A stretch of DNA of 64,000 bases from Myxococcales bacterium (GCA_020633515.1 JACKDM010000003.1:1-64000), one strand, 5' to 3'. Positions 8,191 to 17,453 are shown, counted from the stretch's first letter. The notes: a model not told the origin generated them from the sequence alone. Program-made: numbers and translations.

Positions 8191-9548
8191 TAGACTGGCA
8201 AGGGGCGGCCCCGGCCGATCGCGTAGTAGGTGAACCCCCGCGCCGCGATCCGCTCCGGGTCGTAGAGGTTGCGGCCGTCGAAGATCACCGGCGCGGCCAT
8301 GCGGCGCTTGACCTCGTCGAAGTCGGGGCGGCGGAAGAGGCTCCACTCGGTGCAGATGCAGAGCGCGTCGGCGCCGTCGAGGCAGGCGTAGTGGTCGTCG
8401 AGCAGCGCGGGGCCGTCGCCGAGCAGGGCGCGGGCGCTCGGCATCGCCTCGGGGTCGTGGGCGGCGACGGTCGCGCCGGCGGCGAGGAGGCCGCGCACGA
8501 GGTCGAGGCTCGGGGCCTCGCGCATGTCGTCGGTGCGCGGCTTGAAGGCGAGGCCCCAGACCGCGATCTTCTTGCCGCGCAAGGCTTCTTCACCGCCGAA
8601 GTGCGCGATCGCCTTGCGCAGCAGGATCGTCTTCTGCGCCCGGTTGACCGCGTCGACCGCGTCGAGGATGCGCAGCGGGTGGCCGTGCTCGCGGCCGGTG
8701 TGGGTCAGCGCCTTGACGTCCTTGGGGAAGCACGAGCCGCCGTAGCCGGTGCCGGGGAAGAGGAAGTGGTAGCCGATCCGCGGGTCGGCGCCGATGCCGG
8801 TGCGGACCTTCTCGACGTCGGCGCCGACGCGCTCGGCGAGGTTGGCGAGCTCGTTCATGAAGCTGATCTTGGTCGCGAGCAGCGCATTGGCGGCGTACTT
8901 GGTCAGCTCGCTGGAGCGCACGTCCATGAACTGCACGCGGTCGCGGGTGCGGGTGAACGGCTCGTAGAGCTCGTGCAGCACCTCGCGCGCCGCCTCGCCC
9001 TCGGCGGTGTCGGGGGTGCCGATGACGATGCGGTCGGGCTTGAGGAAGTCGTTGACCGCGTCGCCTTCCTTGAGGAACTCGGGGTTCGAGCAGACGACGT
9101 AGCGCTGCTTCGCGTGCTCGCCGATCAACGCCGAGACGCGGTCGGCGGTGCCGACGGGGACCGTGGACTTGGTGAGCACGATCTTGATGCCGTCGACGAG
9201 CATGTTCTCGCCGGCCGCGAGCGCGTGGCCGATGGTGGTCGCGACCTGCTCGACGTAGCGCATCTCGGCCGAGCCGTCGTCGCCCTGGGGGGTGCCGACC
9301 GCGATGAAGATGACGGCGCCCTGGCGGCAGGCGGCCTCGACGTCGGTGGTGAAGCGGAGGCGGCCGGCCTTGTGGTTGCTCTGCACGATGGGCTCGAGGC
9401 CGGGCTCGAAGAAGGGGACCTCGCCGCGCTCGAGGCGGGCGACCTTCTGGGCGTCGACGTCGGCGCAGACGACGTCGTTGCCGACGTTGGCGAGGCAGGC
9501 GCCGACGACGAGGCCGACGTAGCCGCTGCCGATGACGGTGATGCGCAT
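8190..9548 (-). CDS. ugd: UDP-glucose 6-dehydrogenase
   Basis: Oxidises UDP-glucose to UDP-glucuronate with two NAD+, feeding capsule, exopolysaccharide and lipid sugar synthesis in the cytoplasm. At 452 residues it has normal length and the full domain set: N-terminal Rossmann fold with GSGYVGLVVGACLA, the STVPVGTADRV loop, the central helix with YAANALLATKISFMNE, the catalytic cysteine in GYGGSCFPKD, and a C-terminal UDP-binding domain starting at KIAVWGLAFKPRTDDMREAP. The ATG at 9548 has GGGAG upstream and begins exactly at the Rossmann strand (MRITVIGSGYVG). A good promoter is seen at 9579-9607. The gene ends against the dispersed repeat. Confidence 0.96.
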   Translation of the reverse strand: MRITVIGSGYVGLVVGACLANVGNDVVCADVDAQKVARLERGEVPFFEPGLEPIVQSNHKAGRLRFTTDVEAACRQGAVIFIAVGTPQGDDGSAEMRYVEQVATTIGHALAAGENMLVDGIKIVLTKSTVPVGTADRVSALIGEHAKQRYVVCSNPEFLKEGDAVNDFLKPDRIVIGTPDTAEGEAAREVLHELYEPFTRTRDRVQFMDVRSSELTKYAANALLATKISFMNELANLAERVGADVEKVRTGIGADPRIGYHFLFPGTGYGGSCFPKDVKALTHTGREHGHPLRILDAVDAVNRAQKTILLRKAIAHFGGEEALRGKKIAVWGLAFKPRTDDMREAPSLDLVRGLLAAGATVAAHDPEAMPSARALLGDGPALLDDHYACLDGADALCICTEWSLFRRPDFDEVKRRMAAPVIFDGRNLYDPERIAARGFTYYAIGRGRPLPV

Positions 9549-9578
9549 GGCGGGCACTCCCAGGGTGAGGTTGCGGGC

Positions 9579-9607
9579 TTTGTAGTCGCTCGGGGCGCTC
9601 GTTGCAA
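9579..9607 (-). promoter_or_regulatory. Sigma-70-type promoter of ugd
   Basis: On the minus strand, TTGCAA (9607-9602), a 17-base spacer, and TACAAA (9584-9579). The transcript would begin about 25 bases before the ugd ATG. TTGCAA is its own reverse complement, so it could also serve the divergent lysC gene. Confidence 0.6.
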
Positions 9608-9696
9608 AGCCGATGCGCGGCGGTGCACGGAGCGGATGCAATTCGGGCGGGGCTCGGGTACGACAGGGCGCGCACCCCGACCGCGGAGGAGGCCCC

Positions 9697-10878
9697 GTGG
9701 GCGTGATCGTCCAGAAGTACGGCGGCAGCTCGGTCGCGACCGCCGAGAAGCTCAAGGCCGTCGCCCGGCGCATCGTCGAGACCCGGCGGCAGGGGCACGA
9801 CGTCGTCGTCGTCGTCTCGGCGATGGGCAACACCACCAACGAGCTGCTCGCGCTCGCCGCCTCGGTCAGCGTCGATCCACACCGCCGCGAGCTCGACATG
9901 CTCGTCACCGTCGGCGAGCGGATCTCGATGGCGCTGTTGTCGATGGCGATCCACGACCTCGGCTATCCCGCCGTGTCGTTCACCGGCTCGCAGAGCGGGA
10001 TCATCACCACCGACAACCACACCGACGCCCGCATCGTGCGGGTGACCCCGTCGCGGATCCAGGACGCGCTCGCCGCCGGGCGGATCGTGATCGTGGCGGG
10101 CTTCCAGGGCGTCTCCGAGCGGCGCGAGATCACGAGCCTCGGCCGCGGCGGCTCCGACACGACCGCGATCGCGCTCGCGGCGGCGCTCGGGGCCGACTAC
10201 GCGGAGATCTGCTCCGATGTGGATGGGGTGTACTCCGCCGATCCGCGGCACGTGCCCGACACCCGGCGGATCGACGTGCTGAGCTACGACCAGATGCAGG
10301 TCCTCGCCGACGCGGGCGCGAAGGTGCTCAACGCCGAGGCGGTGGAGTGGGCGCGGCGGCAGGGCGTCGAGATCCGCTGCGCGGAGACGCACGGGAGCGG
10401 CGAGGCGGGGACCCGGATCCGCGGCGAGGCGGGGCTGGTGCAGCCGCGGGTGGTGGCGGTCTGCGATCACCCGGGGCTGTTCTTCATCGGCCCGTCGACG
10501 CCGGGGCGGCCGGCGCCGCCGGAGCTGGCGGCGACGCTGGTGGCGCACGGGGCGAGCGACGCGCAGGTCTGGCGGCTGCCGACGGGCTGGGGCGCGCTGG
10601 TGCCGCGGCAGAACGTGCACGGGGTGCATGCCTTCGAGCAGGCGCTCGACGCGCTCGGCGGGGTCGCGGTGCGGGCCGATCTGACGCTGGTGACGGTGGT
10701 CGGGCGCAGCCTCGCGAGCCCGCCGTCGGTGCTGACGCCGGCGCTCGCGGCGCTCGCCGAGGTCGAGGTGACGCCGTGGGGCGAGCTGATCGACGCCGGG
10801 CGGCTCGGGTTCGTCGTGGACGCGACGCGGGCGAAGGACGCGGTGCGGGCGCTGCACGCGGCGCTGGTCGCGGGCTGA
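9697..10878 (+). CDS. lysC: Aspartate kinase
   Basis: Phosphorylates L-aspartate in the first step to lysine, threonine, methionine and diaminopimelate. The amino-acid kinase domain starts with [10 protein letters not shown] and continues with [52 protein letters not shown] and [13 protein letters not shown], all diagnostic. The C-terminal third holds ACT-type regulatory repeats; the first is weakly conserved ([14 protein letters not shown]), so feedback control may differ from the textbook enzyme. Length 393 residues is normal. The GTG at 9697 follows GGAGGAGG. The gene is divergent from ugd and appears to be transcribed alone. Confidence 0.95.
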   Translation: MGVIVQKYGGSSVATAEKLKAVARRIVETRRQGHDVVVVVSAMGNTTNELLALAASVSVDPHRRELDMLVTVGERISMALLSMAIHDLGYPAVSFTGSQSGIITTDNHTDARIVRVTPSRIQDALAAGRIVIVAGFQGVSERREITSLGRGGSDTTAIALAAALGADYAEICSDVDGVYSADPRHVPDTRRIDVLSYDQMQVLADAGAKVLNAEAVEWARRQGVEIRCAETHGSGEAGTRIRGEAGLVQPRVVAVCDHPGLFFIGPSTPGRPAPPELAATLVAHGASDAQVWRLPTGWGALVPRQNVHGVHAFEQALDALGGVAVRADLTLVTVVGRSLASPPSVLTPALAALAEVEVTPWGELIDAGRLGFVVDATRAKDAVRALHAALVAG

Positions 10879-10896
10879 CGTCACCCGGTCGCCACG

Positions 10897-10925
10897 TTGA
10901 CCGCGCGGGGGGCGGGGCGCATGAT
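10897..10925 (+). promoter_or_regulatory. Sigma-70-type promoter of the DUF4159/VWA pair
   Basis: TTGACC (10897-10902), a 17-base G-rich spacer, and CATGAT (10920-10925), four of six matches to the -10 consensus. It lies about 100 bases upstream of the DUF4159 gene and just after the lysC stop. Confidence 0.55.
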
Positions 10926-11023
10926 GGCGCCACCCGCGGCGCGCGCGGCGCATCTTGTGGAACACGCGAGCGCGCCGCCCCGTTCTCGCCCCTCGTGACC
11001 CGCCTCCCGGAGCCCGATCCCGC

Positions 11024-11806
11024 GTGCAGCCCGTCCTCGACCGCCGCAGCTTCCTGCTGACCACCGGCCTCGGCCTGCTCGTCGCCCCCGCGGCGCGCGC
11101 GATGGGGGTCGACGCGCGGGTCGGGGTGGGGCTGCTCGCCCACGGCGCCGGGCACGACAGCCGGCCGTCGGCGGTCGAGCAGCTCATGTGGGAGGTCAGC
11201 AAGCGCACGAGCGTCGACGTGCGCGAGAGCCCGGCGGCGCTCGCGCCGATGAGCGAGGAGCTGTTTCGGTGGCCGCTGATCGCCTGGATCGGGACCGGGC
11301 CGGTCGAGCCGTTCTCCGAGGCCGAGGTCGACCGGCTCTCGCGGTACCTGCGGGCGGGCGGCATGCTCTACATCGACGACGCCTCGCCCGAGGGCGACGA
11401 CCGCTTCGACGCCGACGTGCGCCGCGAGATGGCGCGGATCTGGCCCGATCGGCCGCTGCAACGGATCGGGAACGACCACACGGTCTATCGCACCTTCTTC
11501 CTGCTCGAGCGCCCGCAGGGGCGCATCAGCCGGACGGCGTGGCTCGAAGGCGTCGACTTCGACGACCGCAGCCCGGTGCTCTACGGGCGCAACGACCTGT
11601 TCGGGGCGTTCGGGCGCGACAGCCTCGGGAGCTGGCGCATGCCGGTCGTGCCCGGCGGGCGGGTGCAGCGCGAGATGGCGTTCCGGCTGGGCATCAACCT
11701 GGTGATGTACGCCACCTGCCTCAACTACAAGCGCGACCAGGTCCACACCACCGCGATCCTCCGCCGGCGTCGGTGGCGGGTCGACAAGCCGTACGACCAG
11801 CGTTGA
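11024..11806 (+). CDS. DUF4159 domain protein, Tat-exported
   Basis: About 260 residues. The start VQPVLDRRSFLLTTGLGLL is a twin-arginine signal (RRSFLL plus a hydrophobic stretch ending APAARA). The mature part has the pattern of DUF4159: ALLA-type glutamine-amidotransferase-like fold with IAWIGTGPVEPFSEAEVDRL, LRAGGMLYIDD, and the terminal LNYKRDQVHTTAI that is typical of the family. Function is unknown, but DUF4159 proteins occur in gene sets with MoxR ATPases and VWA membrane proteins, and the next gene is such a protein, seven bases downstream. GTG is chosen because it is the last start before the signal peptide. Confidence 0.8.
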   Translation: MQPVLDRRSFLLTTGLGLLVAPAARAMGVDARVGVGLLAHGAGHDSRPSAVEQLMWEVSKRTSVDVRESPAALAPMSEELFRWPLIAWIGTGPVEPFSEAEVDRLSRYLRAGGMLYIDDASPEGDDRFDADVRREMARIWPDRPLQRIGNDHTVYRTFFLLERPQGRISRTAWLEGVDFDDRSPVLYGRNDLFGAFGRDSLGSWRMPVVPGGRVQREMAFRLGINLVMYATCLNYKRDQVHTTAILRRRRWRVDKPYDQR

Positions 11807-11813
11807 CCGGGCG

Positions 11814-14135
11814 ATGCTGAGAGAACTGTTCGACGCGGCCGGCGAGTTCAACGCCGCCCGGCTGGTGCTGTTGTCGAGCTGGCCCGGCTGGCTCATCGCG
11901 CTCGTGGCGCTCGCGGTCGTCGCGGTGGTGGCGCTCGCGTGGCGCGCGGTGCGGCCGCTGTCGCCGGCGCGGCGGCGGGCGCTCGTCGCGCTGCGGGTCG
12001 CGACGGTGGTCGCGCTCGTCGTGCTCTTCCTGCAGCCCGGGGTGCGGCTCGAGAACGTCACCCGGGTGCGCAATCACGTCGCGATCCTGATCGACGCCTC
12101 GCGCAGCATGGGCCTGCCCGGCGAGGGCGAGGGCACCCGCCTCGACGACGCCCGCTCGATGCTCGAGCGCGCCGCCGGCACGCTCTCGGCGTGGCGCGAG
12201 CTGCATCAGGTCGATCTCCATGCCTTCTCCGATCACGCCCGCCCGGTCGGGAGCGCGGCCGAGGTGACGCCGGCGGGCGACTCGACGCGGATCCTGACGG
12301 CGCTCGATGATCTGGCGGCGCGGTTCCGGCCGGGCGATCTGGCGGCGGTGGTGGTGGTCTCGGATGGGGCCGACAACGGCGCGCTCGGCGAGGCGGTGGT
12401 CGACGACGCGGTCCCGCCGGCGGCGACGGCGGCGGCGGCGCGGCTCGGGGCGCCGATCCACGCGGTCTTCACCGGGCCGCGGCAGCCGCCGAAGGACATC
12501 GCGGTGCTCGACGTGGCCTACGACGACTTCGCGTTCGTGCGCAACGCGGTGAGCATCGAGGCCGAGATCGGGGTGAGCGGCTACGAGGATCTGATCCTGC
12601 CGGTGACCTTGCGGCAGGACGGGCTGTTGCTCGGGACGCGGATGCTCGAGACGCGGCGGGGCGAGAGCCGCTATCGCTTCGAGTTCGAGTTCGTGCCCGA
12701 TCAGACGGGCAAGGCGGTCTTCACCCTCGACGTGGGCGAGGGGCCGGGGGAGAAGATCACCGTCAACAACCGGCGGCAGTTCGTCATCCGGGTGATCCGC
12801 GACAAGATCCGGGTGCTTCAGGTGGTGGGGCGGCCGAGCTGGGACGAGCGCTTCCTGCGCAAGCTGCTCAAGAAGAACCCCAATGTGGATCTCATCAGCT
12901 TCTTCATCTTGCGGACGGGCGCGAGCATCGACATCGCGCAGCGGGACGAGCTGTCGTTGATCCCGTTCCCGACGCAGGAGCTCTTCGAGGAGCAGCTCGG
13001 CAGCTTCGATCTGATCGTCTTCCAGAACTTCACCTACCGGGGCTACCAGATGCGGCAGTACCTGCCGCTGATCCGGGAGTACGTGCGCAACGGCGGCGGC
13101 TTCGTGATGGTGGGCGGGGACTTGAGCTTCGCGAGCGGGGGTTATTCGGGGACGCCGATCGAAGACTTCCTGCCGGTGGAGCTGCCGGCGGAGCGGGCGG
13201 ATCTGGTCGATGGGGCGCGCTTCGATCCGCGGCTGACCGAGGCGGGGGCGCGGCACCCGATCACGCGGCTGAGCCTGGTGCCGGAGGAGAACGCGGCGAT
13301 CTGGGCGGGGCTGCCGGCGCTGTCGGGGATCAACCGGGTCGCGGCGGTGCGGTCGGGGGCGACGGTGCTGTTGGAGCATCCGCGCGAGCGGGCGGGCGGG
13401 GCGCCGGCGCCGGTGGTGGCGACGTGGAGCTTCGGGGAGGGGCGGGTGCTGGCGGTGACGACCGATTCGACCTGGCACTGGGACTTCCTGGCGGCGGGGG
13501 CGGGCGGCGACAATCGGCACTATTACAAGTTCTGGGGCAACGCGATCCGGTGGTTGATCCGCGATCCGGCGCTGAAGCCGGTGCGGGTGGAGGCCGATCG
13601 GGACCGCTATCCGCTGGGCGGGGCGGCGACGGTGGTGACGCGGGTGGTGGGCGAGGACTGGCGGCCGGCGGAGGATGTGGAGGTGGCGCTGCGCTTCGAG
13701 CGGGCGGTCTTCGACGCGGCGGGCGCCCTGCGGCGGGAGGTGGTGGAGACGGTGACGGGGCGGACGGACGCGGCGGGGGAGTACGTGGCGCGTTACGTGC
13801 CGCCGGGTGATGGCGCGTGGTACGTGACGGCGCGGGCGCTGGTGGGCGGGGGCGAGATGGACGACGACGATGTCTTCGTGGTGGCGACCGATCCGGTCGA
13901 GCTGCGGGAGACGGCGGCGCGGCGGGCGCCGCTGGCCGCCGTGGCGCAGGCGGGCGGGGGTGAGCTGCGCACGCTGGACGAGGGGATCGAGGGGCTGGCG
14001 CGGGTGGAGCCGCGGGTGCTCAAGGTGAACCGGCGGCGGGACGTGCCGATCTGGTCGAGCGGGTGGTGGCTGCTGTTGGCGGTGCTGCTGCCGAGCGTGG
14101 AGTGGTTCCTGCGGCGGCGGTGGGGGCTGCTGTAG
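11814..14135 (+). CDS. Membrane-anchored VWA/glutamine-amidotransferase-like protein
   Basis: 773-residue membrane protein. Two N-terminal helices (WLIALVALAVVAVVALAW and VALRVATVVALVVLFL) are followed by a VWA-like domain with the metal-site motif DASRSMG near residue 95 and VVVVSDGADNG. A middle region with RVLQVVGRPSWDERFLRKLL, FDLIVFQNFTY and GGGFVMVGGDLSFASGGY has the class-I amidotransferase-like fold of BatA-type proteins but no catalytic Cys is evident. A beta-rich segment and one C-terminal helix (WWLLLAVLLPSVEWFL) end it. It is paired with the DUF4159 gene, so the two probably form one envelope complex. Confidence 0.82.
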   Translation: MLRELFDAAGEFNAARLVLLSSWPGWLIALVALAVVAVVALAWRAVRPLSPARRRALVALRVATVVALVVLFLQPGVRLENVTRVRNHVAILIDASRSMGLPGEGEGTRLDDARSMLERAAGTLSAWRELHQVDLHAFSDHARPVGSAAEVTPAGDSTRILTALDDLAARFRPGDLAAVVVVSDGADNGALGEAVVDDAVPPAATAAAARLGAPIHAVFTGPRQPPKDIAVLDVAYDDFAFVRNAVSIEAEIGVSGYEDLILPVTLRQDGLLLGTRMLETRRGESRYRFEFEFVPDQTGKAVFTLDVGEGPGEKITVNNRRQFVIRVIRDKIRVLQVVGRPSWDERFLRKLLKKNPNVDLISFFILRTGASIDIAQRDELSLIPFPTQELFEEQLGSFDLIVFQNFTYRGYQMRQYLPLIREYVRNGGGFVMVGGDLSFASGGYSGTPIEDFLPVELPAERADLVDGARFDPRLTEAGARHPITRLSLVPEENAAIWAGLPALSGINRVAAVRSGATVLLEHPRERAGGAPAPVVATWSFGEGRVLAVTTDSTWHWDFLAAGAGGDNRHYYKFWGNAIRWLIRDPALKPVRVEADRDRYPLGGAATVVTRVVGEDWRPAEDVEVALRFERAVFDAAGALRREVVETVTGRTDAAGEYVARYVPPGDGAWYVTARALVGGGEMDDDDVFVVATDPVELRETAARRAPLAAVAQAGGGELRTLDEGIEGLARVEPRVLKVNRRRDVPIWSSGWWLLLAVLLPSVEWFLRRRWGLL

Positions 14136-14206
14136 CGCCGATGCCGGTCAACGCGAGCGATGCTCGCCTTCGCCGGGCTTGATGACGTGGGGTTTGGAGG
14201 GAGGTT

Positions 14207-14228
14207 CGGGCCGCCGGGTGGCGGCCCG
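14207..14228. terminator. Hairpin between convergent genes
   Basis: CGGGCCGCC-GGGT-GGCGGCCCG, a perfect 9-bp stem with a 4-base loop, lies in the 110-base gap between the VWA gene and the zinc-ribbon gene. There is no T tract, as is usual at this GC content. It could stop transcription in both directions. Confidence 0.55.
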
Positions 14229-14245
14229 GATCGGGCGGCAGGACC

Positions 14246-14422
14246 CTACTTGGTCGACTGCTCGTGCCCGCACTTGTCGCAGAGCCAGAAGAAGCCGCTC
14301 GGCCGGCTCTGGCGGACCATCTTGACGACACCCATCTTGGGGTTGCCGCACTCGGGGCACTGCTTGGTCTTGCCGGCGTCGCGATCGGCACGAATCGCCA
14401 GCTTGGCGGGACGGGCACCCAT
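14246..14422 (-). CDS. Small zinc-ribbon protein
   Basis: 58-residue protein with two CxxC knuckles, CPECGNPKMG and CDKCGHEQ, which should bind one zinc. The N-terminus is basic (MGARPAKLAIRADRDAGK). It resembles small rubredoxin-fold or ribosomal-type zinc ribbons, but no function can be assigned. The ATG at 14422 has an excellent ribosome site (AAGGAG), and a near-consensus promoter stands just upstream inside a hairpin, so it is probably transcribed independently of the PTS operon that ends at 14530. Confidence 0.82.
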   Translation of the reverse strand: MGARPAKLAIRADRDAGKTKQCPECGNPKMGVVKMVRQSRPSGFFWLCDKCGHEQSTK

Positions 14423-14482
14423 GACACTCTCCTTCTTGGATTCTCGTGATGACCGCCGCCGGGGCGGCATGAAAGGCGCGCC

Positions 14483-14511
14483 AACCTAGAGCACCGGCGG
14501 GGGTTTGTCAA
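14483..14511 (-). promoter_or_regulatory. Near-consensus promoter of the zinc-ribbon gene
   Basis: Minus strand: TTGACA (14511-14506), exactly 17 bases, then TAGGTT (14488-14483). It is among the best matches to the sigma-70 consensus in the window and gives a leader of roughly 50 bases. Confidence 0.7.
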
Positions 14512-14521
14512 CCGCCGGTGC
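14491..14521 (-). terminator. Perfect hairpin overlapping the zinc-ribbon promoter
   Basis: GCACCGGCGG (14491-14500) and CCGCCGGTGC (14512-14521) are perfect inverted repeats around an 11-base loop. The loop contains the -35 hexamer of the next gene's promoter and one arm contains most of its spacer. It starts nine bases after ptsI, so it may terminate the PTS operon, or act as an operator, or both. Confidence 0.55.
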
Positions 14522-14529
14522 GTCGGGCT

Positions 14530-16335
14530 TCATTCCCCGCTCTCGCGCAGCATCGGGTCGAGGATGGAGGCGGCGAGGGTGCCGTCGAACATCTCGCGGG
14601 CGGCGGCGCGGACGCGGGCGTCGACCTCGGCGGCCGTGCGCAGGGTCGCGATCTCGGCGCAGAGCTTCTCGCACTCGCTGACGCGGAGGTCGCGCACCAT
14701 CGCCTTGATGAGCGGGACGCTGGTGGCGTTCATCGAGAGGGTGCGTAGCCCGAGCCCGATGAGGACCGGCGCGGCGAGCGCTTCGCCGGCCATCTCGCCG
14801 CAGAGGCTGAGCTCGATCCCGGCGGCCATCGCGGCGGCGACGACGTGGCGGAGCTGGCGGATGATGGCGGGGTGCAGCGGGTTGTAGAGGTGGGCGACGT
14901 GGCGGTTGGCGCGGTCGACGGCGAGGCTGTACTGCACGAGGTCGTTGGTGCCGATCGAGAAGAAGTCGACCTCTTCGGCGATCCAGTCGGCGAGCATGAC
15001 CGCGGCGGGGAGCTCGATCATGACCCCGAACGGGACGCGCTCGGCCATGGCGTGGCCCTCGGCGTCGAGCGCGGCGCGGCACTCGGCGATGAGCTCGGCG
15101 ACGCGGCGCACGTCGTCGACGCCGGAGATGAGCGGGACCATGAGGCGGAGGTTGCCGTGCGCGCTCGCGCGGAGGAGCGCGCGGAGCTGGGTGCGGAACA
15201 TCTCGGGCTCGCGGAAGCAGAACCGGATCGCGCGCAGGCCCATGACGGGGTTGGCTTCGCCGTTGATGCGCATGGGCTCGATCATCTTGTCGCCGCCGAT
15301 GTCGAGCGTGCGGATGGTGGCGCCGGCGGGGCCGCACTCTTCGAGGACCTGTCGGTAGTGGGCGTACTGCTCCTCCTCGTCGGGGAGGGCGTCGCGGTTC
15401 ATGTAGAGGTACTCGGTGCGGTAGAGGCCGACGCCTTCGGCGCCGTGGTCGAGCACGATGCGGGTCTCGGCGGGGCGCTCGATGTTGCCGCGGATGGTGA
15501 TGCGGACGCCGTCGGCGGTGGTGGCGGCGTGGTGGCGGACCTCGTCGAGGCGGGCGCGCTGGGCGCTGTAGCTCTGCTGGAGCGCCTGGTAGCGCGCGAT
15601 CTCGTCGGGGGTGGGCTCGACGATGATGAGCCCCGAGGTGCCGTCGATGATGAGCCGGTCGCCGCTGCCGACGGTGTCGACGAGCCCTTCGACGGCGACG
15701 ACGGCGGGCAGCTCGAACGAGCGGGCGATGATCGCGGTGTGGCTGGTGCGGCCGCCGGCCTCGGTGACGAAGCCGAGGACGGGGCTGCGGGTGAGGGTGA
15801 CGGTGTCGGCGGGCGAGAGGTCGTAGGCGACGATGATCGCGCTGTGGCCGGCTTCGTCGAGGTTGGGCTGCGCGCGGCCGAGGAGCGTGCGCATGAGGCG
15901 GTCGCCGACGAAGTCGACGTCGCTGCGGCGCTCGCGAAAGTACTCGTCGTCGATGTTGTCGAAGACCTGCTTGATGCCGCGCAGGACCTTCTTGAGCGCC
16001 CACTCGGCGTTGATGAACTGCGCGCGGACCGTCTGGCGCACGCCGTCGACGAGCATCTCGTCGCGCAGCATGAGCTGGTGGGCGTCGAGGATGAGGTAGT
16101 GCTCTTCGCCGGCCTCTTGCAGCCGCGTCTTGAGCGCCTTGATCTGCGCTTCGGATTCGTCGAGCGCGGCGTCGAAGCGGATGAGCTCGGCGTCGATGTC
16201 TTCGGGCGCGATGTGGTAGCGCGGGACGCGGAGCTGGCGGCGCTCGACGAGGTGCGCGCGGCCGATCGCGTAGCCGGGCGCGACGCCGAGGCCGTGGAGG
16301 AGCTGCCGGGTGCGGTGCGGGTGCGTGTCGTTCAC
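14530..16335 (-). CDS. ptsI: PTS enzyme I (PEP-protein phosphotransferase)
   Basis: Takes phosphate from PEP and passes it to HPr. The 601 residues contain the swivelling phosphohistidine domain with GGRTSHTAIIAR (His199), the HPr-binding helices before it, the linker, and the PEP-binding TIM barrel with GVGLYRTEYLYM, GANPVMGLRAIRFC-like segment, FFSIGTNDLVQYSLAVDR and the catalytic cysteine in LSLCGEMAG. It is complete and should be active. Last gene of the nine-gene PTS operon, 34 bases after ptsH. A hairpin lies immediately downstream. Confidence 0.97.
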   Translation of the reverse strand: MNDTHPHRTRQLLHGLGVAPGYAIGRAHLVERRQLRVPRYHIAPEDIDAELIRFDAALDESEAQIKALKTRLQEAGEEHYLILDAHQLMLRDEMLVDGVRQTVRAQFINAEWALKKVLRGIKQVFDNIDDEYFRERRSDVDFVGDRLMRTLLGRAQPNLDEAGHSAIIVAYDLSPADTVTLTRSPVLGFVTEAGGRTSHTAIIARSFELPAVVAVEGLVDTVGSGDRLIIDGTSGLIIVEPTPDEIARYQALQQSYSAQRARLDEVRHHAATTADGVRITIRGNIERPAETRIVLDHGAEGVGLYRTEYLYMNRDALPDEEEQYAHYRQVLEECGPAGATIRTLDIGGDKMIEPMRINGEANPVMGLRAIRFCFREPEMFRTQLRALLRASAHGNLRLMVPLISGVDDVRRVAELIAECRAALDAEGHAMAERVPFGVMIELPAAVMLADWIAEEVDFFSIGTNDLVQYSLAVDRANRHVAHLYNPLHPAIIRQLRHVVAAAMAAGIELSLCGEMAGEALAAPVLIGLGLRTLSMNATSVPLIKAMVRDLRVSECEKLCAEIATLRTAAEVDARVRAAAREMFDGTLAASILDPMLRESGE

Positions 16336-16369
16336 AGGGGCCTCAGACCGCCTTCATCCGAGCGTCGGA

Positions 16370-16642
16370 TCATTCGCCCTCCCCGAAGCGGTCGGCGATG
16401 CAGGCGCCGATCGCGTCGATGGCGGCCTGCTCGTCGTCGCCTTTGCAGATGACCTGCACCGTGGTGCCCTGCGCGGCGGCGAGGGTCATCATGCCGAGGA
16501 TCGACTTGCCGTTCACCTGCTGGCCGTCCTTGGCGATGGTGACCTCGGCGGCGTACTTGCTCGCCACCCGCACCAGGGTCGCCGATGCCCGCGCGTGCAA
16601 CCCGAGCTTGTTGACGATGGTGAACTCCTTGCTGACGGACAT
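16370..16642 (-). CDS. ptsH: Phosphocarrier protein HPr
   Basis: 90-residue HPr that carries phosphate from enzyme I to the EIIA proteins. His16 in LGLHARAS is the phosphate carrier and Ser47 in GKSILGMM is the site for the HPr kinase encoded upstream. The ATG at 16642 follows GAGGAGG; an in-frame ATG 33 bases earlier would overlap the IID gene and add a tail unlike HPr. Both regulatory residues being intact means that HprK control is possible. Confidence 0.97.
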   Translation of the reverse strand: MSVSKEFTIVNKLGLHARASATLVRVASKYAAEVTIAKDGQQVNGKSILGMMTLAAAQGTTVQVICKGDDEQAAIDAIGACIADRFGEGE

Positions 16643-16652
16643 CGGCGCCTCC

Positions 16653-17453
16653 TCAGATGATCGGGAACAGGGCATTGAGGCCGAGCACCAGCGCCAGGCA
16701 GGCGGCGGTGAAGCCGTACAACAGCAGCGGCATGGGCATCTTCCGCTTGATGCAGAGCAGGAAGATCACGGTGAGCACGAGCAGCAGGAACGGTTCGAGG
16801 CCGTCGCCGAGCGCGGCGGCGCCGCGTTCGATCTCGTCGACGATGAGCGCGCCGGTGACCCCGAGGAAGAAGCCGGCGGCGTAGTGGGTGCGGTCGGCGA
16901 GGCGGACGAGCTCGAAGCGGTTGAGGCGCTCGATGATGCGCTCGCCGGCGCGGTAGCCGCCGAAGACGCCGTAGCCGCGCACGCCGAGGTGGAAGAGGTT
17001 GTAGAGGCCGAGGAACGCGAGCGGCGCCCACACCACGCCGCTGAGCACGCCGGCGATGGCGAACGCGGCGGCGAAGGGGCGCAGGCTGGCCCAGAAGAAG
17101 CTGTCGCCGATGGCGGCCATCGGGCCCATCATGCACTGCTTGAACGCCTGCACCTGCGCCGGCGGGCGCTCGCCGGCCGCGATCTGCTCCTCGATGCGGA
17201 CCGCGGCGCCGAGGAGCGCGCCGGCCATGTAGGGGTGGCTGTTGAAGAACGCGAGGTGGCGGTTCATCGCCGCCCGGAGCGCGTCGCCCTGATGCAGCTT
17301 CTGCAGCGCGGGCAGCATGCACCACGCGAAGCCGACGTTCTGCATGCGCTCGAAGTTGGTGATCGCGAGGAAGAAGAAGCTGCGCCAGAGCACGCGGGCG
17401 AGGGTGAAGACCCCGACGCGGCGCGGGGTGGTGCTGGCGGTGGCGGCGATCAC
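16653..17453 (-). CDS. PTS mannose-class permease IID subunit
   Basis: Membrane subunit of the mannose/sorbose-type EII that, with IIC, forms the sugar channel. The sequence has the family's FERMQNVGFAWCMLP segment, LHQGDALRAAMNRHLAFFNSHPYMAGALLGAAVRIEEQ, then GPMAAIGDSFFWASLRP, and hydrophobic helices at the C-terminus. GTG at 17453 overlaps the stop of the IIC gene (GTGA), so translation is coupled. 266 residues, slightly shorter than E. coli ManZ. Sugar specificity cannot be read from the sequence. Confidence 0.93.
   Translation of the reverse strand: MIAATASTTPRRVGVFTLARVLWRSFFFLAITNFERMQNVGFAWCMLPALQKLHQGDALRAAMNRHLAFFNSHPYMAGALLGAAVRIEEQIAAGERPPAQVQAFKQCMMGPMAAIGDSFFWASLRPFAAAFAIAGVLSGVVWAPLAFLGLYNLFHLGVRGYGVFGGYRAGERIIERLNRFELVRLADRTHYAAGFFLGVTGALIVDEIERGAAALGDGLEPFLLLVLTVIFLLCIKRKMPMPLLLYGFTAACLALVLGLNALFPII

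Noticed and set aside
8031..11060. Long open frames antisense to ugd, lysC and others
   Set aside because: At 75% GC, stop codons are rare and shadow frames are expected; composition is Arg/Ala/Gly-rich and no domain appears.
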